A DNA stretch of 64,000 nt, taken from NCBI RefSeq assembly GCF_030345075.1, contig NZ_CP128361.1:3844001-3908000 (forward strand). Direction: 5' to 3'. The notes under the pieces were generated by a model that saw only the letters and a program-made list of their open reading frames with translations, searched no databases and had not been told where the DNA came from. The stretch is from Solwaraspora sp. WMMA2065. GTDB taxonomy: Bacteria; Actinomycetota; Actinomycetes; Mycobacteriales; Micromonosporaceae. The translations under genes were made by a program, and so were the position numbers. Of this stretch, positions 45,069 to 52,302 are shown one piece after another (the stretch's first letter is position 1; every line of letters begins with the position of its first letter).

Positions 45069-46142
45069 TCAGGTGGCCCGCCGCTGGTGCAGCCAGAGCA
45101 CCGGCCCGCTCACCAGGTAGGCCAGCACGGTCAGGCCGAAGGTCAGCCGCGCGTCGATCAACGCGCCGACCACCGGCACGACCCACAGCCACGGCGGCAG
45201 CTTGATCAGCCGGGCCAGCTTCGCGTACGGGAAGCTGGAGATCATCGCGAAGGCCAGCAGCGCCACGACCGCCAGCTGCGCACCGCCGGGGATCGGGACG
45301 TCGATCAGCACGCCGAGACCGAGGACGGCGGCGGCCAGCGTGGTCGGTACGCCGGTGAAGAACCGGCCGTCGCACGGCGACACGTTGAACCGGGCCAGCC
45401 GGATCGCTGCGCAGCCGGCGACCAGGGCGCAGGCGACCGCCGCGGCGGTGGTGGAGACCGAGCCGGCCAGCGAGGCGTAGACGACGACCGGGGCGGCCAG
45501 CCCGAACGAGCACATGTCGGCGAGTGAGTCCATCTGCGCGCCGAACGGGCTCGCCACCCCGAGCCGGCGGGCCAGCGCCCCGTCGAGTCCGTCGAAGACC
45601 ACGCAGGCGATCAGGCAGGCCGCAGCCGGGCGTACGTCGCCTTCCATCGCCAGGAAGATGGCGGTGAGGCCGAGCGTGAGGCTGGCCAGCGTAGTCGAGT
45701 TGACCAGCACGAAGCCGGCCCGCCGGGCCGCCGTCGGGGTGCCGGGCAGCAGCGGTACGGCAGCCGGCGGCAGCTCTCCGGGCCGGCTGTCCGCCGTGGC
45801 GGTGTGGTCGTCGGGGGCGATCGGGCGGTCCTCGACACCGGTGGCAGGTGCCGGACCGACCGGACCGACCGCCGGGCTGAGCGGAACGATCGCGGCGATC
45901 TCGGCCGCCGTCAGCGGGTCAACCCGGTACCGTCCGACGGAGTCCGCCGACCGCCGGCCGAAACGGAGCCGGTCGCTGCCGCTGCGGCCGACCCGCACCA
46001 GCAGGACCTGGCGGGCCAGGCTGCCACTACGACGAAGCGGACCGGTCCATCGACGGCCCGCCCATTGACGTCCTGCCGGCCGGGGACTGTCAGTCGTACG
46101 CCGCCGCCGCCACGGGGCTCTCGCCACGGATCCCTCCATCAT
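45069..46142 (-). CDS. pssA: CDP-diacylglycerol-serine O-phosphatidyltransferase
   Basis: A 357-residue protein. The CDP-alcohol phosphatidyltransferase motif is complete: VFDGLDGALARRLGVASPFG then AQMDSLADM, giving D-G-x2-D-G-A-R...G...D...D. Six or more helices surround it, and FNVSPCDGRFFTGVPTTLAA is typical of PssA. The first 130 residues are Arg/Pro-rich and low-complexity, so the true start may be later than ATG 46142, which lacks an SD. It condenses CDP-DAG with serine; psd converts the product to PE. Confidence 0.9.
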   Translation of the reverse strand: MMEGSVARAPWRRRRTTDSPRPAGRQWAGRRWTGPLRRSGSLARQVLLVRVGRSGSDRLRFGRRSADSVGRYRVDPLTAAEIAAIVPLSPAVGPVGPAPATGVEDRPIAPDDHTATADSRPGELPPAAVPLLPGTPTAARRAGFVLVNSTTLASLTLGLTAIFLAMEGDVRPAAACLIACVVFDGLDGALARRLGVASPFGAQMDSLADMCSFGLAAPVVVYASLAGSVSTTAAAVACALVAGCAAIRLARFNVSPCDGRFFTGVPTTLAAAVLGLGVLIDVPIPGGAQLAVVALLAFAMISSFPYAKLARLIKLPPWLWVVPVVGALIDARLTFGLTVLAYLVSGPVLWLHQRRAT

Positions 46143-46285
46143 CGGTCGGTCGCCCGGCGCAAGTTTGTGCCGGACGCCCGATTATGCGGCCTACACCATT
46201 GCACAGCCGACGCGGGATGGCGAGAGATCAGTCTGAGTTATGCCGGTTCGTCCGGGCCAAACCGGTCACCTGCTCACGGCGATGC

Positions 46286-46320
46286 GCTTGCTTCAGCAAG
46301 CGGTGCTAGCTGAAGCAAGC
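46286..46320 (-). terminator. Hairpin after the Nudix gene
   Basis: GCTTGCTTCAGC pairs exactly with GCTGAAGCAAGC around an 11-nt loop, 60 bp past the Nudix stop. Rest of the pssA-Nudix gap is featureless. Confidence 0.65.
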
Positions 46321-46380
46321 ATCGACGACAGCCTTCCCAGCGGTGCCGCCGAGCGTCGGAGGGCACCGCCAGGGTCGGGG

Positions 46381-47325
46381 TCAGACCAGCCGGGCGGCTC
46401 CGACCGCCTCGGCGGTCACCTCGGTCAGCTCCGACCGGATGGCAGCCAGATCCGTCCGAGCGAACCAGCGGGCCTCCGAGGTCGACCCACCGATGTCAGT
46501 GACGATCGGCAGCGACGGGCGGTCCACCTCCACCTGGTAGAAGGCGCGCACCCCGTGCCAGTCGATCGGGTAGCCCTCCGGACCGAGCGAGGCCGCGTCC
46601 CGGTGGCTGGCCACGCCGAGCAGCCGGACCAGCCTGCCACGCTGGCCGGTCTCCTCGACCAGCTCTCGGATCAGCGCCGTGCCAGGCTGTTCGCCGTAGT
46701 CGGTGCCACCGCCGGGCAGATGCCACCGACCGGCACCCGGGTAGCCGGGCGCGATCCGGGTCAGCAGGACCCGCCGAGCCGGATCGGTGGCGACCGCGTA
46801 CGCGGCGAACCGTTGCGCCCGGTGCAGCCCGTCCGGCCCCGGTACGGCGTAGAACGACGGGAAGTCGGGAGCGGTGTCCGGGCGCAGGTCGATCGTCTCC
46901 GGCGGCAGGCCGAGGGCACTGGCGGTGAACGGACGCAGCGGCAGTTGCTTCGCCTCGTCCAGACTGCACCACCGGGCGAGGTCGGTAGGCTGGTTGATCC
47001 GGTGGCAGATCTGCCCGCCACGGATCGACGCATCGTAGATCAACCGGTCGGTGTGCAGGGTGATTCCGCGCCGAGGAAGGGAGCGCATGTCGGCAAGCAC
47101 GTCACGCAACCCGGTGATCGCGACCGAAATGCCGGTTTCCGCGGCGGTCTCCCGGACCACGGTGTGGTTGGGATCCTCCCCGTGGTCCACCGCTCCTCCC
47201 GGCAGCGACCACACCCCGGGTGTACCAGAGCGCGGAGAGGCGCGGACCAGCAGAACCCGGTCCTCCGAATCGGCACAGACAGCGTATGCCGCGATCCTGC
47301 GAAGCGGCTCTAGGGCGGGAGTCAC
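46381..47325 (-). CDS. Protein with two Nudix hydrolase domains
   Basis: A 314-residue protein with two Nudix domains in tandem, each about 130 residues. Box 1, GGAVDHGEDPNHTVVRETA-AETGI, lacks the first Glu of the REXXEE core (REtaAE). Box 2, GGGTDYGEQPGTALIRELVE-ETG, is complete. Nudix enzymes cut nucleoside diphosphates linked to another group and need the Glu cluster for Mg; so the second domain should be active and the first possibly a binding domain. GTG 47325 is the chosen start, preceded by operator-like palindromes; a TTG 7 codons earlier is the alternative. Substrate unknown. Confidence 0.87.
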   Translation of the reverse strand: MTPALEPLRRIAAYAVCADSEDRVLLVRASPRSGTPGVWSLPGGAVDHGEDPNHTVVRETAAETGISVAITGLRDVLADMRSLPRRGITLHTDRLIYDASIRGGQICHRINQPTDLARWCSLDEAKQLPLRPFTASALGLPPETIDLRPDTAPDFPSFYAVPGPDGLHRAQRFAAYAVATDPARRVLLTRIAPGYPGAGRWHLPGGGTDYGEQPGTALIRELVEETGQRGRLVRLLGVASHRDAASLGPEGYPIDWHGVRAFYQVEVDRPSLPIVTDIGGSTSEARWFARTDLAAIRSELTEVTAEAVGAARLV

Positions 47326-47388
47326 GAGTCCGAATTCTGCCCGCAAGTGGCCAGTCGGCGCGGACGACTGTCAGATTGGCGACAGTAT

Positions 47389-47414
47389 TCTAGGTAACTA
47401 CTTGACTACCTAGA
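47389..47414. promoter_or_regulatory. Candidate operator upstream of the Nudix gene
   Basis: TCTAGGTA-N10-TACCTAGA is a perfect 8-bp inverted repeat, followed downstream in the Nudix direction by ACTGTC-N8-GACAGT (47367-47386 region). Both lie 40-90 bp before the Nudix start and are unusually AT-rich for this genome. Confidence 0.45.
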
Positions 47415-47494
47415 GCCGCATTCCGGGACGGATCAGGGTATTGATCCGGGGGGTCACCGAGGTCGCCGAGGACCGCCGCGTGGACCGTTGAAGC

Positions 47495-47572
47495 ATGACG
47501 ACCTCCCAGAACCCCACAGCTCAGGCCCCGTACAAGCAACTCCGGCGACCCACCACGGACCGGATGATCGCC
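47495..47572 (+). pseudogene. 5' fragment of a PspC-domain gene
   Basis: From ATG 47495 the frame reads MTTSQNPTAQAPYKQLRRP then TTDRMIA, the start of a PspC domain, which normally continues with GV-x-GGLA and membrane helices. After MIA the sequence loses all similarity and runs into the guaA 3' end. I read it as a truncated PspC gene, left behind by a deletion. Confidence 0.55.
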
Positions 47573-47601
47573 CCTCGGCCACCACCGGCTGACCGGTCAG
47601 T

Positions 47602-49155
47602 TCACTCCCACTCGATGGTGCCCGGCGGCTTGCTGGTCACGTCCAGCACCACCCGGTTCACTTCGGGCACCTCATTGGTGATCCGGGTGGAGATCCGGCC
47701 GATCACCTCGTACGGCAGCCGGGACCAGTCGGCAGTCATGGCGTCCTCACTGGACACCGGACGCAGCACCACCGGGTGGCCGTAGCTGCGCCCGTCGCCC
47801 TGCACCCCGACGCTGCGCACGTCGGCCAGCAGCACCACCGGAAACTGCCAGACGTCGCGGTCCAGCCCGGCGGCGGTCAGCTCCTCGCGGGCGATCAGAT
47901 CGGCGGCGCGCAGCAGGTCCAGCCGCTGCCGGTCGACCGCGCCGATGATCCGGATCGCCAGCCCCGGGCCGGGGAACGGGTGCCGCCAAACCATCGCCTC
48001 CGGCAGCCCGAGTTGCAGGCCGAGCGCCCGCACCTCGTCCTTGAACAACGTGCGCAGCGGCTCGACCAGGGCGAACTGCAGGTCGTCCGGCAGCCCGCCG
48101 ACGTTGTGGTGCGACTTGATGTTGGCGGTGCCGGTGCCGCCACCGGACTCCACCACGTCCGGGTAGAGGGTGCCCTGCACCAGGAACTCGACGTCACCGG
48201 CGGCGGCCACCTCGCGGGCCGCCGCCTCGAAGACCCGGATGAACTCCCGACCGATGATCTTGCGCTTCTGCTCCGGGTCGGTCACCCCGGCCAGCGCGCC
48301 GAGGAACTGGTCGGTGGCGTCGACCACCTTCAACTTGATCCCGGTCGCGGCGACGTAGTCCGACTCGACCTGCTCGGCCTCCCCTGCCCGCAGCAGCCCG
48401 TGGTCGACGAAGACACAGGTCAACTGGTCGCCGACAGCCCGGTGCACCAACGCGGCGGCGACCGCCGAGTCGACTCCGCCGGACAGCCCGCAGATGACCT
48501 CCTTGGCACCGACCTGCTCGCGGATCCGGGCCACATGCTCGTCGATGATGTTCTGCGGCGTCCAGGTCGGCTCGATGCCGGCGATGTCGTACAGGAAGCG
48601 GGTCAGCATCAGCTGGCCGTGCGCGGTGTGCCCCACCTCCGGGTGGAACTGCACCCCGGCCCGCCGGCCGGCGAGATCCTCGAACGCGGCGACCGGCGCC
48701 CCGGCCGAGCCGGCGGTGACCGTGAACCCTTCCGGCGCGGCGGTCACGCAGTCACCGTGACTCATCCACACCGGGATCTCGGTCGGCAGCTCCCGCAGCA
48801 GCACTCCGGCCTCGGGACGGGCGGCCAGCGGGGTGCCGCCGTACTCCCGGTTGCCGGTGTGCGCCACCGTGCCGCCGAGCGCCAGCGCCATCGCCTGGAA
48901 GCCGTAGCAGATGCCGAAGACCGGCACCCCACCGTCGAACAGCTTCGGGTCGACCTGCGGGGCACCGTCGGCGTAGACGCTGGCCGGGCCGCCGGACAGG
49001 ATGATCGCGGCCGGCTCCTTGGCCATCATCTCGGCCACCGGCATGTCGTGCGGGACGATCTCCGAGTAGACCTTGGCCTCGCGCACCCGACGGGCGATCA
49101 GCTGGGCGTACTGGGCTCCGAAGTCCACCACCAGGACCGGACGCGGCGTGCTCAT
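47602..49155 (-). CDS. guaA: GMP synthase (glutamine-hydrolysing)
   Basis: A 517-residue enzyme converting XMP to GMP. The class I glutaminase domain has [32 protein letters not shown] with the nucleophile Cys, and [11 protein letters not shown] with catalytic His and Glu. The ATP-pyrophosphatase P-loop is [17 protein letters not shown], and the C-terminal dimerisation domain ends [18 protein letters not shown]. It is read on the minus strand; the choD-like remnant stops 58 bp upstream of its ATG, as in actinobacteria with choD beside guaA. Confidence 0.97.
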   Translation of the reverse strand: MSTPRPVLVVDFGAQYAQLIARRVREAKVYSEIVPHDMPVAEMMAKEPAAIILSGGPASVYADGAPQVDPKLFDGGVPVFGICYGFQAMALALGGTVAHTGNREYGGTPLAARPEAGVLLRELPTEIPVWMSHGDCVTAAPEGFTVTAGSAGAPVAAFEDLAGRRAGVQFHPEVGHTAHGQLMLTRFLYDIAGIEPTWTPQNIIDEHVARIREQVGAKEVICGLSGGVDSAVAAALVHRAVGDQLTCVFVDHGLLRAGEAEQVESDYVAATGIKLKVVDATDQFLGALAGVTDPEQKRKIIGREFIRVFEAAAREVAAAGDVEFLVQGTLYPDVVESGGGTGTANIKSHHNVGGLPDDLQFALVEPLRTLFKDEVRALGLQLGLPEAMVWRHPFPGPGLAIRIIGAVDRQRLDLLRAADLIAREELTAAGLDRDVWQFPVVLLADVRSVGVQGDGRSYGHPVVLRPVSSEDAMTADWSRLPYEVIGRISTRITNEVPEVNRVVLDVTSKPPGTIEWE

Positions 49156-49212
49156 GCTCCGGAGCCTACCGACCGTCGCCGAACCGTCCCGACGATGGTT
49201 CAGGGTCGCGGC

Positions 49213-49457
49213 TCAGCTCGCCGGGGGGCGGCGGTCCGGCTCGCCCTTGACCGGCCAGTGGGCCATCGCCCGCTCGGCGAGCGCGACGATGGTCAGCGAC
49301 GGGTTCACCCCCCCCCCGGTTGGCCGGCGCCGCCGCGCCGTCGACCACGTACAGGCCCAGACAACCGAAAACCCGGTGGTACGCGTCGACGACGCCGTCG
49401 GAGCGGCTGGCGCCGATCACCGCCCGCCCAGGATGTGCGCGGTCAAAGGTGCGGTAC
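49213..49457 (-). pseudogene. C-terminal remnant of a ChoD-like GMC oxidoreductase
   Basis: Minus-strand frames give AVIGASRSDGVVDAYHRVFG then CLGLYVVDGAAAPANRG, a frameshift in a run of ten C near 49308, then GVNPSLTIVALAERAMAHWP and VKGEPDRRPPAS-stop. This is the flavin-binding C-terminus of cholesterol-oxidase-like GMC enzymes. The N-terminal piece lies at 50102-50182; the roughly 450 residues between are missing and an IS200/IS605 relic occupies the gap. Confidence 0.85.
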
Positions 49458-49730
49458 GCGGTGTTCAGGTCCGCGAGGGCCTGCTGCAACACCACCGCCG
49501 ACACCTCACCCAGCCACGCCCAGCCACGCCCGCTCCGGAGTCGCCTTGGCCCGCGTGATGACCCGCCTGGACAGCTCGGCGTCCGACACGTACGGCAGAC
49601 CCTGCTCGTGGGCGGTCCGCCGGGCGCGCAGCCCGTCGTTGAACACCACCCGGGCGCATCCGAACGCCTTCGCCAGCGCGATCTGCTGGCCGGGCGTCGG
49701 ATAGACCCGGAACTGGTACCGGAGCTGCAC
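49458..49730 (-). pseudogene. tnpB fragment (IS605 OrfB)
   Basis: From GTG 49730 the minus frame reads VQLRYQFRVYPTPGQQIALA, then GCARVVFNDGLRARRTAHEQ and RVITRAKATPERAWLG, the N-terminal domain of TnpB. A 10-bp tandem duplication near 49508-49530 (CCAGCCACGC twice) shifts the frame; the next frame continues EVSAVVLQQALADLNTAYRTF, again TnpB. It then joins the ChoD-like C-terminus. RuvC and zinc-ribbon parts are absent, so it is inactive. Confidence 0.88.
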
Positions 49731-50100
49731 GAACCACACGACACCATATTGGTCTACGCCAGAAGTCGAAGGTGTCCGTACCGGCAGGCACTGCGTCGTC
49801 GCGATGCACGTCCACTTGGTTTCGTGACGAGGTTCCGGCACACGGTGTTCGCCGACCGGCACCTGACCCGCATGAAACAGATCATGCGGGACGTGTGCAC
49901 GGACTTCGAGGCCGAACTGGTCGAGTTCAACGGCGGCCACAACCACGTCCACCTGCTGGTCGACCACCCACCCGAAGTCGCCGTTTCCCGCCTGGTCAAC
50001 TCACTCAAGGGCGTCCCGCCGCGCCGCCCCCGGCAGGAGTTCCCCGACCTCGCACGCCACTACCACCGGGCCAACAAGCTCTGGTCGGGCTCGTACTTCA
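49458..50100. mobile_element. IS200/IS605-family element relic in the ChoD-like gene
   Basis: The interval holds a minus-strand tnpB 5' fragment and a divergent plus-strand tnpA missing its 3' end, about 40 bp apart, the usual IS605 arrangement. Both genes are frameshifted. Neither IS end hairpin is obvious, so the ends have been lost along with the middle of the host gene. Confidence 0.85.
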
Positions 50101-50108
50101 CCGAGTAG
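49774..50108 (+). pseudogene. tnpA fragment (IS200-type Y1 transposase)
   Basis: The reading VRTGRHCVVAMHVHLV shifts by one base into FVTRFRHTVFADRHLTRMKQ, then FEAELVEFNGGHNHVHLLVD with the metal-binding HxH motif, and [34 protein letters not shown]. It then runs into the ChoD-like remnant (TE-stop), losing the C-terminal helix that carries the catalytic Tyr. Frameshifted and truncated, hence inactive. Confidence 0.9.
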
Positions 50109-50182
50109 CCCTTTTCGGCGAGCCGCAGAGCGGCGACGCTGCCGCCGAACCCGGAGCCGATCACGACCACGTCGTACCGCAT
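50102..50182 (-). pseudogene. N-terminal remnant of the ChoD-like GMC oxidoreductase
   Basis: From ATG 50182 the minus frame reads [20 protein letters not shown] then LAEKGYSV, the FAD-binding dinucleotide fold (GSGFGGS). After 27 codons it meets the truncated tnpA. Together with 49213-49457 it marks the two ends of one gene that lost its centre. In this locus of other actinobacteria, choD sits between guaA and guaB3. Confidence 0.87.
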
Positions 50183-50302
50183 CCGGCCATCATTACCGAC
50201 CGGTAACCGCTGCACCACCAGCCGCTAGCGGATCGGCAAGCAGCCGAAGGAAGTAGACCTGAGTTGTAGATGACAAGTAGCCCGATACGTAGACTTCTCT
50301 GC

Positions 50303-50542
50303 ATGGCGACGACGACGATCCGGGTCAGCACGGCCACTCGCGACCGGCTGATGCGGACCCGCACGGAAGAGTTCGGTGACGCGCCGATTGACGAGGTCAT
50401 CACGCGGCTTCTCGATGAGCACGCCGACCAGGCGCTGAGGGCAAGGATGCGGGCCGACGCGGAGCACGCTCGTGGCGACATCGACGACCTCGCGGAGGTT
50501 CGCCGGGTACAGGCTGAGATGGACGAGCTCAGTGCGTGGTGA
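50303..50542 (+). CDS. MazE-like ribbon-helix-helix antitoxin
   Basis: A 79-residue protein, MATTTIRVSTATRDRLMRTR, with an RHH DNA-binding N-terminus (TTIRVSTATRDRL) and an acidic helical C-terminus (HARGDIDDLAEVRRVQAEMD) suited to wrapping the toxin. The candidate -10 TAGACT (50290-50295) lies 7 nt before the ATG, so the mRNA is probably leaderless. Its end overlaps the toxin start by 11 nt. Antitoxins of this type repress their own operon. Confidence 0.8.
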   Translation: MATTTIRVSTATRDRLMRTRTEEFGDAPIDEVITRLLDEHADQALRARMRADAEHARGDIDDLAEVRRVQAEMDELSAW

Positions 50543-50837
50543 CGTTTACCGGCTGCGCGCACCCCGCAATGAGCAAAAAGGAGCGCGGTACGCCGTGGTG
50601 GTGCAGTCCGACGATCTCAACCTGTCCACGATCATCGTCGCTCCTACCTCCGCCTCAACCCACCCGTACGTGTTCCGGCCCGAGGTCACCGTGCGCGGCG
50701 AGCCAACCCGACTCATGCTGGACCAACTGCGTGCCGTCGACGTCGAAAAGGCGATCGGCGAGCGCGTCGGCCGGCTGAGCCCGGCCGAGATGGTCGAGGT
50801 CAACCGGCTGCTACGCGCCGTTCTCGACATCCTTTGA
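50532..50837 (+). CDS. MazF/PemK-family toxin
   Basis: A 101-residue endoribonuclease-type toxin from GTG 50532: VRGDVYRLRAPRNEQKGARY. Family features are RGDVY at the start, ARYAVVVQSDDLNLSTIIVA, TLMLDQLRAVD-type RLMLDQLRAVDVEKAIGERV and a C-terminal LSPAEMVEVNRLLRAVLDIL. MazF toxins cut mRNA at short motifs; the cognate antitoxin is the overlapping upstream gene. It is located between two decayed genes in the accessory island. Confidence 0.86.
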   Translation: MRGDVYRLRAPRNEQKGARYAVVVQSDDLNLSTIIVAPTSASTHPYVFRPEVTVRGEPTRLMLDQLRAVDVEKAIGERVGRLSPAEMVEVNRLLRAVLDIL

Positions 50838-50862
50838 GCCGGCCCAACTCCTGGACGGCAGA

Positions 50863-51270
50863 CTACCGGACCTGCGCGTCGGGGTCCTGCGTCGAAGCCT
50901 CCAGCGCTCGGGCGACCGCCGAGCTGATCTGGCTGTCGTCCACGCCGAGTTGACGCGTCTCGCGGACGAACGCGGCAGCGTGGTGACGCAGCATCTCATC
51001 CGGACCGGGCCCGGCGGGCTGCGCGGCTGCGACCCGGGTGCCGCCGCCACGCCGGGAGGTCACCAACCCGGCCGCCTCGAGCTCGCGGTACGTACGGGCC
51101 ACCGTACCGGCGGCCAACCCCAGGTCGGCGGCGAGCTGGCGGACGGGCGGGAGGCGGTCGCCGGGGGCCAGCGCGCGGTACCGGATCAGTTCGACCAACT
51201 GACGGCGTAGTTGTTCGTAGGGCGGCGTGGGATCACCGGTGACCACCGTCAACGCAAGACGATCGGTCAT
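50863..51270 (-). CDS. GntR-family regulator, YtrA subfamily
   Basis: A 135-residue protein: GntR winged helix (PPYEQLRRQLVELIRYRALA, LPPVRQLAADLGLAAGTVAR, TYRELEAAGLVTSRRGGGTR) and a short C-terminal helical dimerisation region (HHAAAFVRETRQLGVDDSQI), the YtrA arrangement. It overlaps the membrane-protein gene by 4 nt (TCAT on the plus strand). YtrA-type regulators repress their own operon; the paired TTGT-N14-ACAA boxes at 52055-52122 are the likely sites. Confidence 0.88.
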   Translation of the reverse strand: MTDRLALTVVTGDPTPPYEQLRRQLVELIRYRALAPGDRLPPVRQLAADLGLAAGTVARTYRELEAAGLVTSRRGGGTRVAAAQPAGPGPDEMLRHHAAAFVRETRQLGVDDSQISSAVARALEASTQDPDAQVR

Positions 51271-52043
51271 CGCGTCCGCACCGGTGAATCGGCCCGGTCC
51301 GTGGGCAGCAGGACTGCAGCCGCACACCAGGCCCCCATCGCGAGCGCTGCCGGTGCCAGCGCGAGCAGCACCCAGCCTGTGACGGTCCACCAGGTAGGCG
51401 CGCAGGACGTGCCGAGCAGGCCGTTGGCCGCCGTCAGGCTGACCCCGGCGAGCGGGATGGCGACGAGGATGCCGACCGCGCCGGTGACGACGTGGGCCGC
51501 GCGTCTGCGCAGCACGTCGTCGACTGCCGCATCGCCGGTACTCCCGGACCGCGGTCGCCGGACGATGGCGCGCAGGGCGAGGCACGCCATCAGTAGACCG
51601 ACCAGCACGACGACCGCCAGCCCGCCGGTGTAGAAAGAGCCCGGCCACGGGCCGCGGCTCTCGTACAGGCCGGCCGCGCAATGCCGGATGAGCGCCCGTC
51701 CCGGGCGACCCATGTCGTCGGGGTCACCGGCCGTCGTCGTCGCGGCGAGCAGGATGAGGAGCACCCCGCCGGCCACCCCCACCACCCCGCCGAGGCGGCG
51801 CGGCAGGTAGTCGCGGATCCGGCGGACCTCGACGGCGGCGGTCCGGGTCGGCCCACGTGGTGGCCGTACCGTGAGCTCCCCGGCGAGTACGCCGACGAGC
51901 GTGCAGAGCCCAAGCAGGGGTGCCGCCACTAGCAGCCCCACGCCGAGGTCCCCCGATCGCGCGGCGATCACGCCGACGACAGCCCCGACCGCCACTCCGG
52001 CCCAGCGCAGCGCGGCGGTGCGCCGGGCGATCGACCTGGTCAT
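51267..52043 (-). CDS. Polytopic membrane protein of the YtrA-type operon
   Basis: A 258-residue protein with about six hydrophobic segments: LRWAGVAVGAVVGVIAARSG, LGVGLLVAAPLLGLCTLVGV, LGGVVGVAGGVLLILLAATT, LAVVVLVGLLMACLALRAIV, VTGAVGILVAIPLAGVSLTA and WTVTGWVLLALAPAALAMGA. It is first in the operon, directly upstream of the GntR regulator, a common pair in actinomycetes. No family recognised with certainty; role likely in envelope sensing or transport. ATG 52043 is preceded by the operator pair. Confidence 0.75.
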   Translation of the reverse strand: MTRSIARRTAALRWAGVAVGAVVGVIAARSGDLGVGLLVAAPLLGLCTLVGVLAGELTVRPPRGPTRTAAVEVRRIRDYLPRRLGGVVGVAGGVLLILLAATTTAGDPDDMGRPGRALIRHCAAGLYESRGPWPGSFYTGGLAVVVLVGLLMACLALRAIVRRPRSGSTGDAAVDDVLRRRAAHVVTGAVGILVAIPLAGVSLTAANGLLGTSCAPTWWTVTGWVLLALAPAALAMGAWCAAAVLLPTDRADSPVRTR

Positions 52044-52053
52044 GAGTTTCCCC

Positions 52054-52123
52054 GCTTGTGTCAAGCATGCAGTACAAGCAGAGTGAACCAAGGCGCCCAT
52101 TTGTGTCAACTACTTGCTACAAA
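52054..52123. promoter_or_regulatory. Paired TTGT-N14-ACAA operator boxes of the YtrA-type operon
   Basis: Box 1 (52054-52079) is GCTTGT-N14-ACAAGC; box 2 (52100-52123) is TTTGT-N14-ACAAA. Both start TTGTGTCAA. Their centres are 45 bp apart, close to four helical turns, and they lie 11-80 bp upstream of the operon start. This fits dimer binding by the GntR/YtrA protein. Confidence 0.6.
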
Positions 52124-52244
52124 CGAGCCGAGCCGCGCACCCGGTTCGGCATCGACCTCCGCCGCCTACTCCTGGGTCGGCACGCTCAGCAAGGGGAGTC
52201 TCACGGGCGGCTCGGAGGTTGACCGAACGGTCCACGTCCATCAT

Positions 52245-52286
52245 CATCTCAGACTGAGGTGCGTACTATCATCTCAGGCCGAGATG
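52245..52286 (+). promoter_or_regulatory. Twin palindromes around a -10 hexamer
   Basis: CATCTCA-GAC-TGAGGTG (52245-52261) and CATCTCA-GGC-CGAGATG (52270-52286) are near-identical 17-bp inverted repeats flanking TACTAT (52264-52269), a perfect TANNNT -10. The start site would be near 52276, inside the second box. A repressor bound to both boxes would block the promoter of the sulfotransferase gene. Confidence 0.6.
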
Positions 52287-52302
52287 CGCATCATCCGCTG
52301 AC

